NCBI GenBank assembly: GCA_020402945.1
Contig: JADBYQ010000043.1
Coordinates: forward strand, 1-42,173
Length of the DNA stretch: 42,173 bases
Source: Cytophagales bacterium
GTDB lineage: Bacteria; Bacteroidota; Bacteroidia; Cytophagales; Cyclobacteriaceae
Direction: 5' to 3'
Shown here: in pieces, positions 1 through 9,500 of the stretch
Layout of the letters: each line of letters opens with the position of its first letter
Numbering within the stretch: position 1 is the first letter of the stretch
The notes under the pieces: generated by a model
Databases searched by the model: none
What the model saw: the letters and a program-made list of their open reading frames with translations, nothing else
What the model was told of the DNA's origin: nothing
Made by a program: the position numbers and the translations under genes

Positions 1-88
1 CATAATTGTAAAAGCTGTCCAATTGGTTCAGCTTTTGAAGGGCATCATAGCGCTGTTCCGCTACGGCCAAAAATTCCTCCTTGCTCAT
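1..88 (-). CDS. Unrecognised protein, 5' end only
   Basis: Only the first 29 codons lie in the window, starting at ATG 88 on the minus strand and running off the left edge. The readable N-terminus starts MSKEEFLAVAEQRYDALQK and looks like a charged helix. It vaguely recalls the N-terminus of some transposase-like proteins, but this is a faint resemblance and not a family assignment. It lies 77 bases downstream of the TetR gene on the same strand. The function cannot be decided from this fragment. Confidence 0.4.
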   Translation of the reverse strand, partial: MSKEEFLAVAEQRYDALQKLNQLDSFYNY

Positions 89-165
89 AGTCTTTTGTTT
101 TTATTTAAATTTACAAAATCGCGTCAATTTGAAATGCACCCTTTTTATTTGTTCAGACTAAAAAT

Positions 166-756
166 CTAATTCTCTATTATCTTAATAGTTGCTTCCAAAT
201 GTTTGATGATAATGCGGATGTCGTGGTTTGTTCTGGAAAGTTTGCTCATCATAATAGCGCCTTCCAGGCTTGCGATGATAACGGTTGCATAGTATTCTTT
301 GTCAATATCTTTTCTGAGTTGGCTGAAGGTAATTCCATTAGCTAAAATAGTTATGATGGACTCCTTCAGTACTTCCAGAATGGCATGTGCCTTTTTGCGC
401 AAGTGAGGACTATTGTCGTCTGCCTCTATGGCAACATTCAACAGGGGACATCCGCCTTTGATGGGTGATTTGGTTACATACGATTCAAAGAAATAGATGA
501 TCGCTTTAAGTTTCCCACTTGCGGTTGGCTGCTCCTTTATCTGGGTGCGAAGCTTCTCAAACATAATTCCCATCAAATAAACCAACGACTGTTCTTCCAA
601 TTTCTCTTTGTTCTTAAAATGACGGTAAATAGCCCCTTTGGTGTAGCCCGTAGCTTCTGTAATGTTGCTAATTGAGGTTGCTTTATAACCCTGCAGGTTG
701 AACAGACTGCCTGCGTGATGCAGAATTGCCCCTTTCGTTTCGTCTGGATTGCGCAT
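166..756 (-). CDS. TetR/AcrR family transcriptional regulator
   Basis: A one-component repressor of 196 residues from the chosen start. The N-terminal DNA-binding domain has a helix-turn-helix at about residues 26-50, with the typical TKGAIYRHFKNKEKL recognition helix. The C-terminal half carries GGCPLLN followed by EADD, a pattern common in one TetR subfamily, and binds an unknown ligand. The frame stays open upstream to 846, but I chose ATG 756. The family-like sequence begins there, and the longer form would translate straight through a perfect 16-base palindrome at 765-780 that looks like its own operator. It is divergent from the AsmA-like gene starting at 895. Autoregulation is likely; regulation of the neighbour is possible but not shown. 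Confidence 0.9.
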   Translation of the reverse strand: MRNPDETKGAILHHAGSLFNLQGYKATSISNITEATGYTKGAIYRHFKNKEKLEEQSLVYLMGIMFEKLRTQIKEQPTASGKLKAIIYFFESYVTKSPIKGGCPLLNVAIEADDNSPHLRKKAHAILEVLKESIITILANGITFSQLRKDIDKEYYATVIIASLEGAIMMSKLSRTNHDIRIIIKHLEATIKIIEN

Positions 757-764
757 GGCACAAA

Positions 765-780
765 GATACCGATCGGTATC
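765..780. promoter_or_regulatory. Perfect palindromic operator at the TetR gene start
   Basis: GATACCGATCGGTATC equals its own reverse complement over 16 bases. It lies 8 bases upstream of the chosen TetR start. On the minus strand its end runs into TATCTTTG (761-768), a full match to the Bacteroidota -7 element TAnnTTTG. A bound repressor would therefore cover the promoter, which fits autoregulation. No clear -33 TTTG is visible at the expected distance. Confidence 0.75.
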
Positions 781-865
781 TAAATAAAAAACACTGAGTC
801 TTAGTGCGTTGTTGAAACAGAGGGGTTCGAAAGCGGCTGATTGCATAATTCGTCAATATTTTAAA

Positions 866-873
866 TACTTTTG
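866..873 (+). promoter_or_regulatory. Bacteroidota -7 promoter element of the AsmA-like gene
   Basis: TACTTTTG matches TAnnTTTG exactly. A TTG lies upstream at 841-843, slightly farther than the usual 19-21 bases. Transcription would start near 878, so a TTG start at 871 is unlikely and ATG 895 is favoured. Confidence 0.5.
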
Positions 874-894
874 AGAGTAAATGCCCTTTCTACA

Positions 895-3800
895 ATGGAG
901 TTAAAAAATGTTGTTAAATACATACTCGTTTTTCTACTAGCCAGTATCCTATTCGTGGTTGTTTCCTTCTCTATTGTTTACTACAAACAACAAGAGATTA
1001 CGCAATGGGCAATAGAGCAAGTCAACGAGGATTTCAATGGTTATTTAGAAGTAAAATCAAGTCAAGTTTCCCTGTTCCACGATTTTCCTTACCTCGATCT
1101 TGACTTGCGTGGCATTTCTTTTTACGAATCAAAGAACAAAGAAACAAAACCGCTCTACGAAATTAATCATCTCTACTTGGGGTTTCGCTGGATCGATGTC
1201 ATCCGTTCGGTCTTCGATATTCGACTAATTGATGTGAAGGGGGGGCATGTTGATGTTGTAGAATGGGCCAATGGCGATATTAATCTACTGCACGCAAAAA
1301 AAATCAAATCATCATCTGGTGAAAGTTCGTCTTCATCCGTTCAAATGCACCTGAAAAAATTTGCAGTAGAAGATTTTAAGATTTCTTTCCTGAAAGTAAC
1401 CGATTCAAGCGAGTACCAAGCTAACATTCTAAAAGCGGTAGCGACAATACAGATTGATTCGGCTCAGACTCATCTTTCACTTCAAACAGAACTGCGCGGT
1501 AGTTTTGTAAAAAACAACACCGCCACTTTTTTCCACGACAAAAACGTAAAAATCAAAACCAAATTCAGCTTTCAATCGCGGACAAAGACGGCAAAATTTT
1601 CTGATACACATATCCAACTTGAAAATGCTTCTTTTGCAATTGATGGAACCGTTCAGACCCTCAATGATTTAGATTTTAATTTGACGCTACAAGGAGAAAA
1701 GCCTGACTTCAGCCTTTTTACGTCTTTTGCCCCCCCGGAAGCAGCCGATTTAATCGCGCAATATGAAAATCAAGGACAGATCTATTTCTTGGGCACCGTA
1801 CAAGGAAAGTTGACATCTACCTATCAGCCAAAATTGAATTTTCAATTTGGTTGTAAAAATGGTTCGATAGAAAATATTGAAGGGAAAAAGAGTATTGATC
1901 AATTGGGTTTTGTTGGATCGTTTACAAACGGTGTAGAGCGTAACTTCAAAACATCTGTTTTCGAGATGCGCGATTTTTCCTTTCGCCCCGCAAAAGGTTC
2001 TTTCCGTGGAAGCTTCCGCGTTGAAGATTTTACCAATCCGCAGGTTGCGGTTAGCCTTGTTTCGAATTTAGATCTCGATTTTCTGGCGGGTTTTCTGGGA
2101 ATCAAAAATGTGGAGGGTCTAAAAGGTCAAGTTCTGCTAAACATGAATTTCAGCGAACTCATCGATTTTCAAAAACCAGAAAACTCGTTTGCCAAACTAA
2201 AAGAAGGAATTGAAAGTGAATTGATTGTAAAAGATCTTGGTTTTTCACTGCCCAATAAAATGCAAAAGGTAGATCGAATGAATCTACATGCCTTTATGAG
2301 TGCTGGAAAGTTCACCCTAGACTCTCTTACTGTCTATTTAGGAAACTCCGACATCAAGATATCGGGTAGCATCAGCGATTTACCTGCTCTGTTTCATCGC
2401 CCCAATAAAAGTATTTCGATTCGATTTGATGCGACTTCAAATAGAATTGACTTTCCGGAACTATTTCGCTTTGATACTGCATTGGCGAAAATGATAGATG
2501 AGGAAATGACAGATTTTCGTATCCGTTGCGCTTTGGAGACTTCTGTCAGTAGTCTAAAGCGAAGCCCACTCCCCATTGGTGAATTTTTTATTGATGACTT
2601 GTATGCAAAAATTAAAGGTTATCCGCACACACTACATGACATACATGCAGATGTAGTTGTCACCGATTCTTCTTTTCAATTAAAAGACCTGAGCGGTGCT
2701 ATTGACCAGTCCGATTTGCACTTCAACGGCAAACTTACCAACTATGCGATTTGGTTCGATTCGGTTAAACGGGGGGATACCCGTTTCGACTTTGATTTAT
2801 ACTCAGCACAATTAAAACTAAATAATCTTCTTACCTATCGCGGGGAAAGCTACCTCCCAAAAGATTATCAAAGTGAAGTAATCAAAGATCTTCGCTTGCA
2901 TGGGTCGGCAGACCTGTTTTTTGATAACCACTTTCGTTCCGCTGATTTAATCGTTAGCAAAGTTGAAGGTAAGATGCGGGTTCATCCACTCAAGATCGAA
3001 AAGCTGGCTGGGCGCATCCATTATGAAGACGATCATTTGACGATTCAAAATCTCGCTGCCCGGATGGGCGCTAGTGACTTTTTGGTTAACCTCAACTACT
3101 ACACGGGTAAAGAAGTTAAATTAAAAAAACGGGATAATCAATTTTCCTTTCAAGCTGACAATCTCGATCTAGACCAACTTCTTAACTTCAAAAAAGATTC
3201 AGTCAAAACAGCTGAACAGCATAGTAAGGCTTTTAACATCTTTGAGATTCCTTTTACCGACATGCGCCTAAAAGCAAATATTACCAAACTAACTCATCAT
3301 AATATCAAAATCAGTAACTTAAAAAGTAATTTAAGATTGCAGGCAAACCACTATATGTTCATCGATACGCTAGCGATGGATTTGGCTGGTGGATCAATGG
3401 CGATGAACGGCTATTTTAACGCTTCTGATCCCAAGAAAATCTATTTCAAAAACAAAACGAATTTTTCAAATATCAACCTTGATCAATTACTCATTAAGTT
3501 CGACAACTTCGGGCAAGATGTAATGGTGAGTAAAAATCTCCATGGCTCGCTATCGGGAAATGTCAGCAGCTTATTTCATGTGCACCCCGATTTAACACCA
3601 ATACTCAAGGAAGGCGAAGCCCACTTAGACGTCCGCATTTCAAATGGAAGCCTTGTCGATTTTGCTCCGCTGCAAGCGATGGCCGGTTATTTTAAAGACA
3701 AAAATATACGATTGGTTCGCTTCGATACCTTGCAAAACAAGTTAGACCTAAAAAATGGGTTGCTTCAAATTCCAGCAATGACGATTAATACCTCTCTTGG

Positions 3801-4044
3801 CTTCATTGAAATGGAGGGCAGTCAATCACTGGATTTAAACATGGATTATCTCATTCGCGTACCTTGGGGTATGGTTACCCAAGTGGGTTTTCAGGCATTG
3901 TTTGGTGGAAAGAAAAAGAATGAAATAGATCCGGATCAAGTTGATGCCATTCAGTATCGAAATAAAGACAAACGAATTCGCTTTTTGAATGTGCGCATAA
4001 AAGGTACTCCAGATAAGTTTGATTTTTCGTTGGGGAAGAGATAA
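895..4044 (+). CDS. AsmA-like / intermembrane lipid-transport type protein
   Basis: A 1,049-residue protein with one N-terminal membrane segment (about residues 7-29, hydrophobic VKYILVFLLASILFVVV) followed by a very long beta-rich periplasmic region. The overall build matches the AsmA family, whose proteins form long grooved bridges in the envelope and are implicated in phospholipid transport or outer-membrane homeostasis. The C-terminal part (SLGFIEMEGSQSLDLNMDY) looks like the AsmA C-terminal region. ATG 895 is chosen over an in-frame TTG at 871 because a promoter -7 element covers 866-873 and the membrane helix starts right after 895. It is divergent from the TetR gene. A second AsmA-like protein is encoded at 10076-13033. 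The substrate is unknown. Confidence 0.8.
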   Translation: MELKNVVKYILVFLLASILFVVVSFSIVYYKQQEITQWAIEQVNEDFNGYLEVKSSQVSLFHDFPYLDLDLRGISFYESKNKETKPLYEINHLYLGFRWIDVIRSVFDIRLIDVKGGHVDVVEWANGDINLLHAKKIKSSSGESSSSSVQMHLKKFAVEDFKISFLKVTDSSEYQANILKAVATIQIDSAQTHLSLQTELRGSFVKNNTATFFHDKNVKIKTKFSFQSRTKTAKFSDTHIQLENASFAIDGTVQTLNDLDFNLTLQGEKPDFSLFTSFAPPEAADLIAQYENQGQIYFLGTVQGKLTSTYQPKLNFQFGCKNGSIENIEGKKSIDQLGFVGSFTNGVERNFKTSVFEMRDFSFRPAKGSFRGSFRVEDFTNPQVAVSLVSNLDLDFLAGFLGIKNVEGLKGQVLLNMNFSELIDFQKPENSFAKLKEGIESELIVKDLGFSLPNKMQKVDRMNLHAFMSAGKFTLDSLTVYLGNSDIKISGSISDLPALFHRPNKSISIRFDATSNRIDFPELFRFDTALAKMIDEEMTDFRIRCALETSVSSLKRSPLPIGEFFIDDLYAKIKGYPHTLHDIHADVVVTDSSFQLKDLSGAIDQSDLHFNGKLTNYAIWFDSVKRGDTRFDFDLYSAQLKLNNLLTYRGESYLPKDYQSEVIKDLRLHGSADLFFDNHFRSADLIVSKVEGKMRVHPLKIEKLAGRIHYEDDHLTIQNLAARMGASDFLVNLNYYTGKEVKLKKRDNQFSFQADNLDLDQLLNFKKDSVKTAEQHSKAFNIFEIPFTDMRLKANITKLTHHNIKISNLKSNLRLQANHYMFIDTLAMDLAGGSMAMNGYFNASDPKKIYFKNKTNFSNINLDQLLIKFDNFGQDVMVSKNLHGSLSGNVSSLFHVHPDLTPILKEGEAHLDVRISNGSLVDFAPLQAMAGYFKDKNIRLVRFDTLQNKLDLKNGLLQIPAMTINTSLGFIEMEGSQSLDLNMDYLIRVPWGMVTQVGFQALFGGKKKNEIDPDQVDAIQYRNKDKRIRFLNVRIKGTPDKFDFSLGKR

Positions 4045-4220
4045 ACCGATTTAACGTAAATGTTTTAGTACCCACCACTTTTCCAACAAGTCAAATCCAT
4101 ACTCAACGAACAAATGACTTACATTTAGTAATTGGCCAATCTTCACAATTAGCAAGAGATGTGATTTGATCCATTTTTGGATTCATAAAAATCCATATCT
4201 TGACACCATAAATCAAATTT

Positions 4221-4982
4221 ATGCAACATCCATTTTCACTAGAAGGAAAAGTTGCTCTTGTAACAGGTGCATCAAAAGGCATTGGTCAATCGATTGCCGA
4301 ATATTACGCGGCCGCAGGAGCGAAAGTAATTGTAAGTAGTCGTAAGCAGGATGCGGTAGATGCTGTCGCTGCTGAAATAAAAGCCAAGGGGTTTGAAGTG
4401 ACTGCCATTGCCTGTCACATGGGTGATATGGCAGATGTACATAGATTAGCAGACGCTACGCTGGCCAAGTATTGCACTATCGATATTGTGGTAAATAATG
4501 CGGCAACGAATCCCGTATTCGGACCAGTGGTTGACACCAGTTTGGAAGCTTTTGATAAAATTATAGCCGTGAATGTGAAAGGCCCCTTCGAACTCGCTAA
4601 GAAGCTCTACCCAACTCTGAAAGCAAAAAAATCCGGATCTGTCATTAACATCAGTTCGATTGGAGGATTACGCCCCGAGGGTGGACTGGGGATTTACAGT
4701 ATGAGCAAGGCCGCACTCATTTCCCTAACCAAAGTAATGGCCAAAGAATGGGGAGATGATAATATTCGGGCGAATGCTATTTGCCCCGGCTTGATCAAAA
4801 CAAAATTCAGCGAAGCGTTGTGGAGCAACGATAAGATGATGGCAATGATGATGAAGGTACTACCCATTAAGCGTGTAGGCACTCCGGAAGAAATTGCAGC
4901 ACTCGCGCTTTACTTGGCTTCGGATTCATCGGCTTATTGTACCGGCAGCGTGTTTACCGCGGATGGAGGATTTACCATCTAG
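4221..4982 (+). CDS. SDR family NAD(P)-dependent oxidoreductase, DHRS4-like
   Basis: A classical short-chain dehydrogenase/reductase of 253 residues. The cofactor motif TGASKGIG lies at residues 15-22 and NNAA at 92-95. The catalytic tetrad is N118, S146, Y159 and K163 (YSMSK). The SSR at 39-41 after the second strand suggests NADP(H) preference. The stretch from about 187 (CPGLIKTKFSEALW) closely resembles the animal DHRS4 carbonyl-reductase group, so a ketone or aldehyde reductase is the best guess. FabG-like 3-oxoacyl reductase is less likely, since no fatty-acid genes are nearby. It stands alone between the AsmA gene and a convergent gene at 5040. The leader at 4169-4195 contains mutually exclusive short hairpin arms. 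Confidence 0.9.
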   Translation: MQHPFSLEGKVALVTGASKGIGQSIAEYYAAAGAKVIVSSRKQDAVDAVAAEIKAKGFEVTAIACHMGDMADVHRLADATLAKYCTIDIVVNNAATNPVFGPVVDTSLEAFDKIIAVNVKGPFELAKKLYPTLKAKKSGSVINISSIGGLRPEGGLGIYSMSKAALISLTKVMAKEWGDDNIRANAICPGLIKTKFSEALWSNDKMMAMMMKVLPIKRVGTPEEIAALALYLASDSSAYCTGSVFTADGGFTI

Positions 4983-5039
4983 TTATCATTGCAATTACTG
5001 GTGATGTAAAATCCGCTTTTTTGAACCTGCGGAATCCCG

Positions 5040-5639
5040 TCACTGAGCCAACTGAGCAATTTTAGACAATTGCAAGCCATTTGCTACAGCCGCAATCTCT
5101 TGCTCAGAGGTGTCGTCCATTTTAACTGTTAGAAGTGTATTGTTCATCGGTACTTGCAATTCGTAATTGGTTTTGCCGGCATCTGAATCAACAGTTTTGT
5201 TTAACAACGATTTATAACCTTGGATTTTGATCACCTTCTGGTTTTCATCTCGCATCATGCCGCCTATTAATGGCATAGAAAGAATCGTATTGATCGAAGA
5301 CATTACAGGTGAATTGTTAAAAACATTTATCGTTGCAGTTTTAGTCTCTGCTCCGTACCTCCGCTCCACAAAAAGACCAGTAACTGTGCCTGAGCCTCCG
5401 GTTACGTTATCCTCCTTGGCGTTATAATTTAGAGAGGCCACTTTTGTAGGCAAAAGCTTAATAATCTCTTTGCCAATCACGATATCCAAATCTCCCAACA
5501 TCTGCTCTAGCGCAAAACGTGTGTCTTCTAATCTCCCCGCAGAATAGGAGGAACGAGCTGTTGCTAAATTTTTTGCAAAATCTTGTGCTCCAGAAAGCAA
5601 TGGCAACCAAATCAGTATTGCTAAAAGTCTTTTTTTCAT
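5040..5639 (-). CDS. Secreted protein of unknown function, paralogue of the next gene upstream
   Basis: A 199-residue protein with a signal peptide (MKKRLLAILIWLPLLSGAQ) and no recognised domain. It aligns by eye along most of its length with the protein encoded at 5655-6455. Shared features are an ARxS/AR-type helix near the N-terminus, an I(G)xxIxxxLP segment, a VT.G/S..G..G stretch followed by a basic R-R/E-Y motif, an N-x-x-x-M-x-S-x-N-x-x-L segment, a K.KGY(K/R) motif and a C-terminal EQEI. The two are separated by 15 bases, so they form a tandem duplication, probably co-transcribed. The location is probably periplasmic or surface; the function is not known. Confidence 0.75.
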   Translation of the reverse strand: MKKRLLAILIWLPLLSGAQDFAKNLATARSSYSAGRLEDTRFALEQMLGDLDIVIGKEIIKLLPTKVASLNYNAKEDNVTGGSGTVTGLFVERRYGAETKTATINVFNNSPVMSSINTILSMPLIGGMMRDENQKVIKIQGYKSLLNKTVDSDAGKTNYELQVPMNNTLLTVKMDDTSEQEIAAVANGLQLSKIAQLAQ

Positions 5640-5654
5640 AAATAGGATTTCAAA

Positions 5655-6455
5655 TTACTGTTCACCTAACATTTTCTTTATTCCTTCGATGTCAACAAGT
5701 TCAGCTGACTTCATTATTTCCTGTTCGGTCGAAAAGTTGACCCCTTCAAAAACTACCAATGAAGTTTGGCCTAATGGTACGCTCAGCTTGTAACCACTAC
5801 TTTTGTCAAATTCAATAATCGCTCGATAACCCTTTACCTTGGTTTGTTTCCAATTTTGTTCACCACCTGTTTGTTGCGCGTATCCTCCGCTTGTCAGATA
5901 TCCATTTACAGCAGACATCCACATGGCATTGTTGGCAACCATTACACGAAACAGCTTATCCTTGTTGTCCTTGTATTCGCGTTGAATAGTAAGCCCAGCC
6001 CAACCGTAGCCACTACTTGTTACTTGATCAGCGGTAGCGTTTTTCGGTAGCGAAGCAATAGTTTCGGGAAGTGATTTTAGAATTTGATTTCCTATTTCAA
6101 GCTCTACGCCCAACATAGCTTGTTGGACAGAATAGCGAGCTTCTGAATAACCATTTTTATTAAAAGCTGTTTCGGCATCACTCAAGTTTTGATTTACATC
6201 TGGTGGGGTTGAAATAAGCCCGCCCCCGCTGTTGTTAGAAGTATTACTTCCGCTTTGAGTATTTGAGCCATTTCCGTTCTGTCCACTTGGTTTTCCGTTT
6301 TGGCTGCCGTTTTGATTTTGATTGATGCCTAACTTTTTATCCACACCTTGTTCCAACTTCTGTTCAGCCTTTTGCTGAAGTCTCTTTAACAGCTGTGCTT
6401 TTGTGCTGATGGAAACCAACCAGAAGCAGATCAGGAAAATACAGCCTTTTTTCAT
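5655..6455 (-). CDS. Secreted protein of unknown function with Q/N/G/S-rich linker
   Basis: 266 residues from ATG 6455. The open frame extends 22 codons further, but MKKGCIFLICFWLVSISTKAQ at 6455 is a clean signal peptide. After it comes a low-complexity linker rich in Gln, Asn, Gly and Ser (about residues 45-85), then a C-terminal domain homologous to the whole mature part of the protein at 5040-5639. The linker is absent from that paralogue, so the pair are duplicates that differ by a spacer. It starts 46 bases after the stop of the TolB-amidohydrolase gene and probably belongs to the same transcript. Function unknown. Confidence 0.75.
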   Translation of the reverse strand: MKKGCIFLICFWLVSISTKAQLLKRLQQKAEQKLEQGVDKKLGINQNQNGSQNGKPSGQNGNGSNTQSGSNTSNNSGGGLISTPPDVNQNLSDAETAFNKNGYSEARYSVQQAMLGVELEIGNQILKSLPETIASLPKNATADQVTSSGYGWAGLTIQREYKDNKDKLFRVMVANNAMWMSAVNGYLTSGGYAQQTGGEQNWKQTKVKGYRAIIEFDKSSGYKLSVPLGQTSLVVFEGVNFSTEQEIMKSAELVDIEGIKKMLGEQ

Positions 6456-6501
6456 TTTAGTCGTTTTATATTTGAATAATAAAAATACAAAATTTTTGAC
6501 A

Positions 6502-9500
6502 TTACCTAATTCCGGGAACACCTACGGGAGCCGCCTGATCTTTAGCGAAGTTGGGCGCTTTACGTACGGTCGGGTACACTTCATCGAGTGTGTTGCCATC
6601 GTACAGCCTTCCATTCTTCATCACCTGATTCACGGAGTTGGTGTTCCTTAAATTCTCCAATGGGTTTTTGTCCAAAATAATAAGGTCAGCCAGCTTTCCT
6701 GCTTCGATACTTCCAATGTCTGTATCCAACCCAATGGCCTTTGCTCCATGAATAGTAGCCACTTTCAGAGCATCAATATTTCGCATGCCGCCCGAGGCTA
6801 CACTCCACAACTCCCAGTGGTAGCCCAGACCTTGCAACTGTCCGTGCGAACCAACACCCGCATTGCCACCTGCTCTTACTAAATCATTCACAAACTTAGC
6901 ATGGTCTTCAAACACATGTTCTTCTTTCATAAACCATCCTGGTCTTCTTCTTGACTTCTCGTCCAGTTCCGATTTTGCTGTAAAGTAATTCAGTTTCGGA
7001 TCTCCATTTACATTTTCAGTTGCATAATAAAAATTCTCTGCCCATGGCCCACCATATGCAACTAGCAAAGTGGGGGTGTAAGTCATCTTTGCCTCCGCAA
7101 TAGACGATGCTACATCTTTGTACAACGGATAAATAGGTAATGCATGTTCGTGACCTGGATATCCATCAATCAAGTTGGTCATATTCAATTTGAAATCCAG
7201 ACCTCCTTCGGTTGTTGGCATTAAGCTTTGTTCTTTAGCAGCTTGAATGATCCACTGACGATGTTGTCTGTTTCCGGTCAAATACATTTTGATGGTCTTC
7301 GTATTGTAGTATTCTGAATACTGTTTTAAAATATCCTTAGCCTGATCCAGGTCTTTGATGTTATAAGCCCAAAACCCAACACCAGGTCCAGTAGAATAAA
7401 TCCTGGGACCGATGATTTGCCCTGTCTCAACCATGTCTCCATAGGTAAGTACGTCTGTGGTTGCAGTCTGTGGATCCCTTGTCGTAGTTACTCCGTAGGC
7501 AAGATTGGCTGCATACATCCATACTTGATTTTTATGAACGCCCCAGGCAGGCCACATGTGCGAGTGTGTATCTACAAATCCAGGAACGATCGTCTTTCCC
7601 TTCAAATCTATTTTTTGAACCGACCCGTCAACTGCTATTGAGCCTGCCGCACCGACTTGTTTGATCCGCGCATTTTCGATCAGCACATCTCCACTTTCAA
7701 TTACCTCATCACCCTTCATGGTTACGATGCGTGCGTTCTGCAATAAAATTTTTCCTTGAGGAACATCCTTTTGCACGGTCACTTTTATCCTTACTTCTGT
7801 TGGCTTGTATCCTTCGTCTTTCTTCTCATCTTTTTTATCATCCTTCTTGTCATCTTTCCCTGCCTTGCCGCCAGGCAGGTTCTCATCCTTTTTATCGCCC
7901 TTCGCCTCCTCTAGCTCCTTTGCTTTTTCTTCGGCTGCTTTCTTTTTCTTGAGGGCATCTTCTTTTGTCTTCGCTGAATCCAAATTATAAGTGAAGAAAG
8001 CATTGCCTAGTGTAAAATAAACCGTCTTTGCGTTGCTACTCCAGCTAGCGAACTCACCTCCAAGTTTGGTTAGCTTACGCGAAGGGAATTGAGCTTTGTC
8101 CGCTTCGGCCACAGATACTTTTGGCGTATCGCCTCCTGTCTTAGGGATGGTGATCACATAAATTTCATTGTTGATTTGAGCCAGTGCCTTGTCGCCCTCA
8201 GGTGCTATTTTTATCACATCAGCGATGGATGGCTCTTGAGCCGGTTCCATTTCTGATTCGTTCAACATACAATTATCAGCCATAAGCACCGAGCCATAAA
8301 CCGTAATACCTGTTACTTTCAGATGTGCTTTCTCATCAGTGCCGTCCCAACGAATAGAAAGCAAACCCTTTTGACCATTGTATAAATAGATACGATCTTC
8401 TGATTTAGTGAAATGTGGATTGCTTCTGCCTTTTGCTTTTGCAATGAAGTTGAGTGGGCCACCATCGCCAGAAATCCAAACCAGATCTTCTTGCGCTCCT
8501 TGAAAAAATGGGCTATCCGCGTCTTTGAACGTTTGTGCTGCTCCACGGAAGAAAACAATTTTATTGCCTTGATATGACCAAACGGGTTCGGTGTATAATC
8601 CCGCTGCAGTAGTAAGCCGAACTGGCTTGGCATCTTTCAATTTCAAATTTAACTTGTAAACATGCCCTGCATTATTTTCCCAAGTAACCCATGCTAACTG
8701 ACTGCCATCTGGGCTCCAGGTCGGTTGTGCTTCGGTAAAATTATTAGATGTTATTCTTTTGTATGTCGCCTTTTGAATATCGTACAAATACAATCGATTC
8801 AATACCGTTAGCGCCACCTGCTTTCCATCTGGAGAAACAACCGCATCACGGATTTGTGTTGCAATCATATCCTTGTCGTCTTTGATGGGGTATTTAAAAT
8901 CTACCCGTGGTCCAACTAAAAATTCTGTCTCCATTTCAAATGGAATATTGATAGCGTCACCTCCTGCTACCGGGATACGATAAAACTTTCCACCATAGGA
9001 AGCCACTACTTCTTTGCTATCGGGGGTGAATGACATCGCTGGCAACACACCCAGCGGAGCAATGGACTCCTGTTCATCACGCTGCACCGGATAGGCAAGC
9101 CATTTTTCGTCACCTGATTTTATTTCGCGTAATATTAATCCTGTTTGATCATTGTGTCTGGTCCCATACACCAGCCACTTGCCATCTGGTGAAAGGGTAG
9201 GTGAAAAAGCAGAACCATACCGCTGCGTTTTTCTTTCAATCTCTCCGTTGTCACGATCATAGGTGCTGATTTGATATTGCGGTAATTGAGCGTTGTAGTT
9301 CCACGCGCCCGTGCGATGTGCAAACCAAACAAATCGACCATCGTTGCCAAATGCAGGTTCTACCGTTTTCAGATTATCAGGTTTGCTGATGAGTTGCGCA
9401 CCGGAACCGCCCTCCTTATGAAACATCCAAAGCTTTAAATTTCTGATTCCACGGGAAGCAACAATGTAAGTTCCATCGGGAGTCCACTCTGCCGATTGAT

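Noticed and set aside
871..895. An in-frame TTG start for the AsmA-like gene at 871
   Set aside because: It lies inside the TACTTTTG promoter element (866-873), and the membrane anchor begins at ATG 895.
4117..4145. A possible further heptamer tract (AATTGGCC / AATTAGC-like) upstream of the SDR gene
   Set aside because: Units are too few and too degenerate to hold a 7-base phase.
5010..5036. A short GC stem (TCCGC/GCGGA) between the SDR gene and the convergent gene as a terminator
   Set aside because: The stem is only about five pairs with a long loop and no T-tract in the right place.
7731..7990. Serine/phenylalanine-rich open frames on the plus strand opposite the amidohydrolase
   Set aside because: They are antisense to the Lys/Asp-rich linker of a well-supported gene and have no family features.
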